NCBI RefSeq assembly: GCF_934191625.1
Contig: NZ_CAKPUG010000005.1
Span: forward strand, 1-64,000
DNA: 64,000 nt
Source: an uncultured Lactococcus sp.
GTDB lineage: Bacteria; Bacillota; Bacilli; Lactobacillales; Streptococcaceae
Direction of reading: 5' to 3'
The number at the start of each line of letters is the position of its first letter. The first letter of the stretch is position 1. Under the pieces are notes generated by a model, which searched no databases, had not been told where the DNA came from, and saw only the letters and a list, made by a program, of their open reading frames with translations. This document shows, piece by piece, positions 45,570 through 53,700 of this stretch. A program made the position numbers and the translations under genes.

Positions 45570-46852
45570 ACTTCATCATTATCATTCTTTTAATTTTAGC
45601 CATTCTGATTGGGATAGCTAATTTTTTCAAAAAACCATCGTCCAATACCAAACTAAATGCACGAGTTGAAAATTTGTCTTCAAATCTAACTGAATTACGT
45701 TTAGAAATGTCACAACAGCTGGGACAAAATCGACAAGAAATATCAGGTACCGTGTCTAGCTTATCGCATAACATGAATGGAACCTTAGCGAATTTGACAG
45801 AAAATATCAATGCTAAGTTTGATTATCAATTTAAGGATTTACAGAGTTCCAACGAACAAAAGCTAGATAAAATAGCACTCAACTTAGCAGAAATGTCAGA
45901 TGCTATTACGGATAAGTTTGATCGTAAGTTTCAAGAGCTCCAAGAGGCTAATGATAAAAAACTCAGCCAAATCCAGAACACGGTAGATGAAAAGCTTCAG
46001 GAAACGTTGAACAAACGGATTTCGCAAAGCTTTGAACAAGTCACAAATCTTCTGACTTCGGTCGATAAAGGATTAGGTGAGATGCGTAATCTTGCTAGTG
46101 ATGTGGATAGTTTACAAAGAGTAATGACGGGAGTAAAAACACGAGGTATAATTGGTGAGGTGCAACTCGGTCGCATCTTGGAGCAGATTTTCACCTCAAA
46201 TCAGTATCATGAGCAAGTTAATATTCAAGAACGAAATGCGGTAGATTTTGCGGTTGTAATGCCTGGTAAAGTAGCTGGCAGTGATGTTTTATTACCGATT
46301 GATTCAAAGTTTCCATTAGAAGACTATCAACGACTGCAAACTGCGCTTGAAACAAACGATACACTGGCCATTGAAGCATCAAGAAAGGCTTTGTTTGCTG
46401 CGGTTAAAGCGCAGGCAAAATCAATTTCGGAAAAATATATTTTTCCACCAAAGACAACAGACTTTGCGATTATGTTTTTACCGATTGAGGGACTTTTTAT
46501 GGAAGTGGTAAATAATACGGAACTTTATGAACAGCTCAGTCGTGATTATAAAGTGAATGTTACTGGCCCGACAACTATGACAGCAGTCTTGAATAGCTTG
46601 CAAATGGGCTTTAAAACCTTACAAATCGAGCAAAAATCAAGTGAAGTTTATGAAATGCTTGGCGCAGTCAAGACTGAATTTGGTAAATTTGAAACATCAC
46701 TTAAGAAAGTTCACGAACGGTTGCAACAGTCCGAAAAAGAAATCAATACGCTGATTACGACTAGAACAAATGTCATGAATCGTAAATTGCGCACGATTGA
46801 TGCCGTTGATAAAGACACAAGTGCTGCGCTTTTAGAAATAGAAGGGGACTAA
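45566..46852 (+). CDS. rmuC: RmuC-family DNA recombination protein
   Basis: A 428-residue protein with an N-terminal membrane helix (residues 1-21), a long coiled coil (about 30-150) and the RmuC nuclease-like core (about 170-350, with KTRGIIGEVQLGRILEQI, VLLPIDSKFPLEDY and FLPIEGLFMEV). RmuC limits rearrangements at inverted repeats in E. coli; the molecular activity is not settled. Start codon overlaps the rpe stop by 4 bases, so it is coupled. Confidence 0.9.
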   Translation: MNFIIIILLILAILIGIANFFKKPSSNTKLNARVENLSSNLTELRLEMSQQLGQNRQEISGTVSSLSHNMNGTLANLTENINAKFDYQFKDLQSSNEQKLDKIALNLAEMSDAITDKFDRKFQELQEANDKKLSQIQNTVDEKLQETLNKRISQSFEQVTNLLTSVDKGLGEMRNLASDVDSLQRVMTGVKTRGIIGEVQLGRILEQIFTSNQYHEQVNIQERNAVDFAVVMPGKVAGSDVLLPIDSKFPLEDYQRLQTALETNDTLAIEASRKALFAAVKAQAKSISEKYIFPPKTTDFAIMFLPIEGLFMEVVNNTELYEQLSRDYKVNVTGPTTMTAVLNSLQMGFKTLQIEQKSSEVYEMLGAVKTEFGKFETSLKKVHERLQQSEKEINTLITTRTNVMNRKLRTIDAVDKDTSAALLEIEGD

Positions 46853-46853
46853 G

Positions 46854-47798
46854 ATGGTTCTGATAAAAAACATAGCTATGGGAGAATTTTTTGAAGGATT
46901 CTACTTGATAAAATCGGTTGAGCTTCGTCGAACACGTGCAGGGAAGGATTTTCTTGCGATTGTTTTTCAAGATCGTACAGGAACAATCTCGGGCAATATT
47001 TGGGACGCTAATCCGAAAGCCGTTAAGCAGTTTGTTGCAGGTCGTGTAGTTCATATGAAGGCTTTAAAGGAACTCTACAATGGTATGCCGCAAGTCAATC
47101 GAATTAGTCTACGCTTGCCAGAGGGTAACGAACCAGCTAATCCTGCTGATTTTCGTGAAAAATCTCCGGTAAATGAGACGGATCTCCGTAAATATGTTGA
47201 AAGTATCATTTTCCGTATTGAGAATGCAACTTGGAACCGCATTGTTCGCCATATCTTAAAAAAATTTGACCGTGAATTTTATCAGTTTCCGGCTGCAAAA
47301 ACAAACCACCATGCGTTTGAAGGAGGCTTGGCTTATCATACAACAACAATGCTCCAGCTGGCTGAAAAAGTATGCGAAGTTTATCCACAACTCAATGAAT
47401 CTTTGATGTTCGCTGGTATTCTTTTGCATGATATGGCCAAATGTTTAGAGTTTACTGGTTATGAAAACACAAGCTATACCTTACGTGGTAATCTATTAGG
47501 GCACATTGTGCTCATTGACGAAGAAGTTAGTAAAGCAGCTATTGAGCTTGATATCAGTGATGAAAAAGAGGACTTGCTTTTACTTCGACACGTCTTACTA
47601 AGTCATCACGGGCAGCTAGAATATGGTAGCCCTGTTCGTCCTAAAATTATGGAAGCAGAAATTATTCATCAGATTGATATGATGGATGCTAGCATGATGA
47701 TGATGATGACTGCTCTGAATAATGTTGAGCCGGGGCAATCAAGTCAACGCGTCTTTGCCTTAGAAAATCGGAACTTTTATAAACCATTGGATAACTAA
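46854..47798 (+). CDS. yhaM: 3'-5' exoribonuclease YhaM
   Basis: A 314-residue enzyme with an N-terminal OB-fold nucleic-acid-binding domain (about 10-95) and an HD-type phosphohydrolase domain (about 150-290; HHAFEGGLAYHT, GILLHDMAK, LLSHHGQLEYGSP). YhaM (Cbf1) trims RNA 3' ends in Gram-positive bacteria. It starts 1 base after the rmuC stop, so it is the fifth gene of the rsgA-rpe-rmuC unit. Confidence 0.92.
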   Translation: MVLIKNIAMGEFFEGFYLIKSVELRRTRAGKDFLAIVFQDRTGTISGNIWDANPKAVKQFVAGRVVHMKALKELYNGMPQVNRISLRLPEGNEPANPADFREKSPVNETDLRKYVESIIFRIENATWNRIVRHILKKFDREFYQFPAAKTNHHAFEGGLAYHTTTMLQLAEKVCEVYPQLNESLMFAGILLHDMAKCLEFTGYENTSYTLRGNLLGHIVLIDEEVSKAAIELDISDEKEDLLLLRHVLLSHHGQLEYGSPVRPKIMEAEIIHQIDMMDASMMMMMTALNNVEPGQSSQRVFALENRNFYKPLDN

Positions 47799-47813
47799 AG
47801 AGAAGAAGAAAAG

Positions 47814-48683
47814 ATGAAACATACACTTAAAAATAATACATTAACGGTTGAAGTTGACACTTTTGGTGCAGAATTACACTCGGTTCAAAAAGAGGGAATC
47901 GAATACCTTTGGCAAGCAGATCCATCATTGTGGGGACGACATGCACCAGTACTTTTTCCGATTGTTGGGAAGTTGAAAAATGGGCAATACAGCTATCAAG
48001 GTAAAAACTATGAAATGTCAGGACATGGGTTTGCACGAGATACAGAATTTAAACTCGTCCATGAAAAAGAGGATGAATTGGTTTATGAAATCACTTCAAA
48101 TGCGGATACCCTTACACAATATCCCTTTGAATTCAACTTCAAAGTAAGCTATAAATTAAGAGGAAATCAAGTTCGCGTCCGTTATCAAGTAGAAAATACG
48201 GATGAAAAGACCATGATTTTTGGTGTTGGAGCTCATCCAGCCTTCAACGTTCCTCTTGAAAAAGGCAGCTATGAAGACTACACATTGACGATTGCCCCAG
48301 CAGAAAAACGAACTTTTATTCCATTGGATTTGCCAACAGGTACGCTTAAAAGAGAGGATCAATCAGAAATTGAGGTAAGTGAGATAGTACTGAACCATGA
48401 GCTCTTTGCAAAAGATGCTCTCGTTTATACATCATCAGAGGAAATGTCAGTTGCCTTGACCAACCGTTTAGATAGCCGAAGTGTAAAGGTAACATGGGAA
48501 AAGATGCCCTTCTTTGGTCTTTGGAGTCCCTATCCTGCGGAAGCTCCTTTTGTTTGTATCGAGCCTTGGTCTGGTATAGCAGATGAATTTAGTACAACAG
48601 GCGACCTTACCGAAAAATTTGGAATGAACAAGCTTGCAGCGCATGAAACTTATAGCTGTGAATATGTTATTGAAATAAACTAA
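47814..48683 (+). CDS. aldose 1-epimerase-like protein (LacX type)
   Basis: A 289-residue member of the mutarotase superfamily, distinct from GalM: blocks LWQADPSLWGRHAPVLFPIVGKLKNG, HGFARDTEF and GVGAHPAFNVPL contain the catalytic histidines. It belongs to the LacX/YeaD-like group acting on hexoses or hexose phosphates; the physiological substrate is unclear. It follows yhaM by 15 bases and ends in a terminator. Confidence 0.85.
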   Translation: MKHTLKNNTLTVEVDTFGAELHSVQKEGIEYLWQADPSLWGRHAPVLFPIVGKLKNGQYSYQGKNYEMSGHGFARDTEFKLVHEKEDELVYEITSNADTLTQYPFEFNFKVSYKLRGNQVRVRYQVENTDEKTMIFGVGAHPAFNVPLEKGSYEDYTLTIAPAEKRTFIPLDLPTGTLKREDQSEIEVSEIVLNHELFAKDALVYTSSEEMSVALTNRLDSRSVKVTWEKMPFFGLWSPYPAEAPFVCIEPWSGIADEFSTTGDLTEKFGMNKLAAHETYSCEYVIEIN

Positions 48684-48687
48684 AATC

Positions 48688-48719
48688 AAAAAGATAGACA
48701 GCCGTCTATCTTTTTTTTA
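48688..48719 (+). terminator. terminator after the LacX-like gene
   Basis: AAAAAGATAGAC / GTCTATCTTTTT with an AGCC loop and a T8 run. Confidence 0.9.
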
Positions 48720-48756
48720 TTTTTAAGAAAGACCGCAAGAAAAAGAAGGCGTAAAT

Positions 48757-48765
48757 TGTTATAAT
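48757..48765 (+). promoter_or_regulatory. extended -10 of the CPA2 antiporter, leaderless arrangement
   Basis: TGTTATAAT ends 7 bases before ATG 48773. Confidence 0.7.
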
Positions 48766-48772
48766 AGAGAGT

Positions 48773-49900
48773 ATGAATGATATTTTCCAACTTACATTGA
48801 TTTTAGTTGCATCTTTGGTAGCAACTCTAATCGCAAGAAGAATAAGAATCCCGGCTGTAGTCGGTCAAATACTGATTGGTATTGTCTTGGCCCCTGCTGC
48901 GTTGGGATGGTTGCAAGGAGGACACACCATTGAGGTCCTCTCCGAAATTGGGGTAATTCTCCTTATGTTCCTAGCGGGGCTAGAAAGTGATCTGGGTGTA
49001 TTAAAGAAAAACTTTAAACCTGCTTTACTGGTGGCTCTAGCGGGGGTTATCGTTCCCTTACTGGTTTTTTGGGGTGTGACAACGATGATGGGTTATGCCT
49101 TTTCAACGGCTATTTTTTACGGTATCGTCTTTGCAGCAACTTCTGTATCGATTACAGTTGAAGTCCTGCAAGAATATGGGAAGCTTTCCACAAAAGCAGG
49201 GTCCATTATCTTGGGAGCTGCTGTCGTAGATGACATATTGGCTGTGTTAGCCTTGTCTATCTTCACGTCTACACAGAGTTCTTCTGGTAACTTACCAAAG
49301 CAGTTTTTTATGGAGTTCCTCTTCCTTCTTTTCCTTGTGCTAGTCCACAAGTTAATACCAAAAGTTTGGCGTTTTGTGGAAAAACTTCCGGTTTACGCGA
49401 AAAATACAACAGCGGCGCTTATTCTCTGTTTGGTTTTAAGCCTTCTTGCTGATGCAGCAGGAATGTCAGCCGTGATCGGTTCTTTCTTTGCCGGATTAGC
49501 ATTGAGTCAAACAGACGTCTCTCATAAGATTGAGGAATACAGCTCTGCGATAGCTTATGTTGTTTTCATTCCTGTTTTCTTTGTTTCTATTGCGATTTCT
49601 GTAACTTTCGAGAGTATTTTTGAACATCCGATCTTAATTCTCTTCTTTACTTTATTGGCCGTATTGACAAAGTTTATTCCTGCTTATTTTATTGGGAAGT
49701 CGACGGGACTTACAAGTTCAGACAGTGCTTTGGTCGGTACAGGAATGGTCTCTCGTGGTGAAATGGCGTTGATTATTGCTCAAATCGGTCTTGCTTCGCA
49801 AGTGATTAATAGTGACATTTACTCAGAGCTTGTCATCGTGATTATCCTTAGCACTCTGATTGCACCATTCTTAATCAAGCTCTCTTTGAAAAAAGACTAA
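48773..49900 (+). CDS. CPA2-family cation:proton antiporter
   Basis: A 375-residue membrane protein with 11-12 helices, KefB/NapA-like. Family features: RIRIPAVVGQILIGIVLAP in TM2, LMFLAGLESDL in TM3 and the core AAVVDDILAV carrying the ion-binding Asp pair. It lacks the C-terminal RCK domain of Kef systems, so Na+/H+ or K+/H+ exchange without nucleotide gating is likely. Single gene, with a promoter directly at its start codon. Confidence 0.88.
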   Translation: MNDIFQLTLILVASLVATLIARRIRIPAVVGQILIGIVLAPAALGWLQGGHTIEVLSEIGVILLMFLAGLESDLGVLKKNFKPALLVALAGVIVPLLVFWGVTTMMGYAFSTAIFYGIVFAATSVSITVEVLQEYGKLSTKAGSIILGAAVVDDILAVLALSIFTSTQSSSGNLPKQFFMEFLFLLFLVLVHKLIPKVWRFVEKLPVYAKNTTAALILCLVLSLLADAAGMSAVIGSFFAGLALSQTDVSHKIEEYSSAIAYVVFIPVFFVSIAISVTFESIFEHPILILFFTLLAVLTKFIPAYFIGKSTGLTSSDSALVGTGMVSRGEMALIIAQIGLASQVINSDIYSELVIVIILSTLIAPFLIKLSLKKD

Positions 49901-49974
49901 AATAACAATGATAACAGACTTATGACAAGAAAAATGATAAAATAGTCAAAGTATATAAAATGAAGGGGTTACTT

Positions 49975-50604
49975 ATGTCAAACTGTCAAGTAGTAAAACA
50001 TCCACTTATCCAACACAAACTTTCAATCTTGCGTCGTGCAGACGTTTCAACAAAAGAGTTCCGTGAACTCGTTGATGAGATTGGCATGCTTATGGCTTAC
50101 GAAGTATCTCGTGACTTGCCTGTACAAGATGTCGAAATTGATACTCCTGTTGCGCACATGACAGCGCAAGAACTTGCAGGTAAAAAATTAGCAGTAGTGC
50201 CAATTCTTCGTGCAGGTATCGGGATGGTAGATGGTATCTTGAAACTCATTCCAGCAGCACGTGTTGGTCATATCGGCATGTATCGTGATGAAGAAACTTT
50301 TAAGCCAGTTGAATATTTGGTTAAACTTCCAACAGATATAGCTGATCGCCAAATCTTTTTGGTTGACCCAATGTTAGCCACTGGTGGCTCAGCAATTCTT
50401 GCAATTGATAGCCTTAAGAAACGTAATGCTAACAACATCAAGTTCGTCTGCCTTGTTGCAGCCCCAGAAGGTGTAAAAGCAGTACAAGAAGCGCATCCAG
50501 ATATTGACATCTATGTTGCAGCACTTGATGATCATCTTAATGAACATGGCTACATCGTTCCCGGTTTAGGTGACGCTGGTGACCGTTTGTTTGGTACAAA
50601 ATAA
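49975..50604 (+). CDS. upp: uracil phosphoribosyltransferase
   Basis: A 209-residue salvage enzyme making UMP from uracil and PRPP. The PRPP loop [11 protein letters not shown] and the C-terminal uracil-binding [15 protein letters not shown] are diagnostic, and [14 protein letters not shown] is conserved. AAGGGG lies before ATG 49975 (conserved start [16 protein letters not shown]); an in-frame ATG at 49960 would overlap the SD. An extended -10 (TGATAAAAT, 49935-49943) lies about 32 bases upstream. Confidence 0.96.
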   Translation: MSNCQVVKHPLIQHKLSILRRADVSTKEFRELVDEIGMLMAYEVSRDLPVQDVEIDTPVAHMTAQELAGKKLAVVPILRAGIGMVDGILKLIPAARVGHIGMYRDEETFKPVEYLVKLPTDIADRQIFLVDPMLATGGSAILAIDSLKKRNANNIKFVCLVAAPEGVKAVQEAHPDIDIYVAALDDHLNEHGYIVPGLGDAGDRLFGTK

Positions 50605-50614
50605 GGATTAACTA

Positions 50615-50660
50615 TAAAAAATACTGTGAAGCTCATAAAGGAGTTTGCAGTATTTTTTTT
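50615..50660 (+). terminator. terminator after upp
   Basis: AAAAAATACTG / CAGTATTTTTT with an inner AGCTC/GAG pairing and a run of eight Ts. Confidence 0.88.
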
Positions 50661-50744
50661 ATTTTTTTATATCATGTATTTCTTTTTTTGGTTTTATTTA
50701 TTTGTTATATAATTGGTTTTAGATAATAGAAAAAGGAGAAAAAA

Positions 50745-53700
50745 ATGAGAGCGGGTCGAAAAATCATAGCTGCTATGGGAATAGTTAGCTTAATAACTTT
50801 AATTACTATCCCCAGTTTACTCGGTAGTTCTTCTAAAAAAATAGAAGATGAAAAGCAGAAGGAGGATAAAGTTTTACAAGAACAACAAGCGGACGAGAGC
50901 TTTAGGATTGATCGAAAAAATTTTTTAGAGTATTTTACATTGCATGGAACTCTAGGGCATTTCTATACTTCTCCCAACAGTTTTGTTAATCAAGCTGGAC
51001 ATCCTTTCAACCATAGTGAACATGGACTAAGTCTGGAGCCTACGCCACGTTATTCTGAGGAAACGGGTATTGTCACTTTAACGCCTAATCGTCATGACTG
51101 GACAGGTAGTTTCACCTTAAAGGATCGGATTTCGATGGAGAAGCCTTTTAATTTAAAAGGGGCTGTCTATCTGGGGGATAGAACAGACACTGGGGGTAAA
51201 GATTGGGGAAATCAATATCAGATTCATGAGACAGGTAAACCCGTTCACGCTTATCCCCACTTTCCGGGAGGCGCCGATGGGATTGGCTTTGCTTTTCACC
51301 CACAAATGGTAGGGGCTACAGGCTTTACCGGAGGAAACTTAGGAATTGGGGGCTTAGCAGGTGCTACCGGCTATAAGTTTGATACTTTTTGGAACTCTTA
51401 TCAACAGATGAGCGATGACGCTTATGATGCCAACCACTTACTGGGATGGGAAACAGACATTGCTGAGGGAAGGAATAATCCTTTTGGAACTTTTGTAGAG
51501 GCTGGTACAGATATACGAGAAGCAAACTCTCCTTTTTCACCCGTTACTGGTTTTGTGAAGCGTATTGCAGACAGTACAATCCTCCTAAATAGAGATAAAA
51601 TCCTTGGCGGTGCAAACGCAGGAGTACGTGAGGAAATCAATCACGATAAGACAGGAGATCCTGAGAATTCCAATAGTCGATATACAGAAGCAGACTATGG
51701 CTACGATAAACATGCGGACACCGATGAAATAACAGGATTCATGGATGTCCTTTACAAATACGAGCCAAACCCCGCAGGAGATGGCGGAACTTTGAGCGTC
51801 TATGCGCCCAAAGATTATGCGAGAAAAGCTTCTGGTGCGGGAGATTCCAGTCATGATCCTACTGACACCGTTACAACCTCTTTTGCAGGTCGTGAAATGG
51901 TCTTAGAACGTATTGGTCGTCATCAGATTGACTCTTCTGAATCTCTGGCGCTTTCGGTTACCGCCTCGACAGGTTCTTTTCGTAATCTGCAGCAGTTTCG
52001 TTTTGATTACTTTGAATTCACGGGAGTTAAACGCCTCACGATTGATAAAGTTTGGGAAGACAGTAATGACAGTTCGGGTTTTCGTCCAGACTGGATTGAT
52101 GTCATGATTCGCCGCTTCGTTTATAAAGATGGGGTAAAAACAGAGATTGCCCCTTATCAAGATGGCGAGACGCGACTTTATAGTCAAGGGGAAAATCAAA
52201 ATGTAACATTATCTGAAGATAAAAACACATGGACTTGGGTGAAAGATGATTTGCCGAAATATATTTCCTTATCGGGATTTGGAACAGAACCACTCGAAGT
52301 TTACTATGAAGTGGAAGAAAAGTTTGTTCCGGGTTACCAAAGCCTTGTGAAGGAAACGACTTCTGAAAATGTCAACGATGACGGAAGAGGCGATCGTATA
52401 TTTGAAATAAAAAATAAAATCGCAAACCCGACTTCCTTTACGGGGAGAAAGATATGGTCAGATGATCTCGATCAAAGTAACCGACAAGATTTAACCATTG
52501 GTCTTTACCGCCAAGCAGCTGGAAATGATGCCGAAGCTGTTTACTATAAAGATTTGGCAGAAGAGGCGGAAGTAGATGGGCAAACTCAAAGTCGTGAAGA
52601 AGCTTATCCAGAGCTTCAAGGAAAAGAAAGTAATGATCCGATATGGCAAGAGCAGGTAGTGCGAAAGTTAAATTTAGCTGAGGCAAAAGAACATCAATGG
52701 ACTTATGACTTTACACATCTGCCAGCAGAGAGTGAACCGAGCAAACTTTATAGCTATTCTGTGCAAGAACATACTGTTCTTCAGGGCTACGAGGCACCAG
52801 AGCTGGTCGGCAATAACATCGTCAATACGCTGAGGACAACCTCTCTTTCTATTGAGAAAAAGTGGGATGACGAAGATTACAGTAATAGACCTTCAAAGGT
52901 TGGGCTATATTTGGTGCGACGAGAAGTAGGAGAAACAGAGTGGCACAAGGTAGCTAACAGCGAGATCGAGTTGGAAGCGCCTTGGCAACACACTTTTGAA
53001 AATCTTCCCACTCATGCAAATGGTAAAGCTTTAGAATATGAAGTAAGAGAGGAAGAAATTCCTGGTTATCATCCTCTATATGGAGCAGTAACAGGTGAGC
53101 TTGACCAAGGTTTAGATCAGGTATTGACCAACAGACTAAATATTAATATTGATGTAGAGAAGCTTTGGAAAGACAGTGCAGGACAGCCGCTGGCTGCTAA
53201 GGAAAAATCAGAGGTTGAAGTCCAATTAAGGCGCGTGTCAGACAATCACGTTTTAGAAACAGTCCAGCTGAATGAAAACAATGACTGGAAACATCGCTTT
53301 ACAAATCTTGTCGGCGCTTATGATGACTATGAGATTAAAGAAATGACCGAACTTTCTGGCTTCAAGCTTCCTGTGATTACAGGAAAGGGCACAGCAAAAG
53401 TTACGATTGAGAACCGTCAGATTGAGTTGACGGAACTGACGATAACTAAAACTTGGCACGATGGAGGATACGAGGAACGCCCTTCAAGCATTAATGTAAG
53501 GCTTCATCGTCATATCGAGGGACAAGAGCCGAGCTTCTTGCGAACGGTGACTATCAGCGGAGAAACTTGGAAAACGCAAGTGGAGGATTTGCTGAAAACA
53601 GATGCACAAGGACGCCCATATATCTATACTATTGAAGAAATCGTACCCGAGGGCTATCGCTCCAAAGTAGACGGTTTAAATCTAACGAATACTCTTTTGA

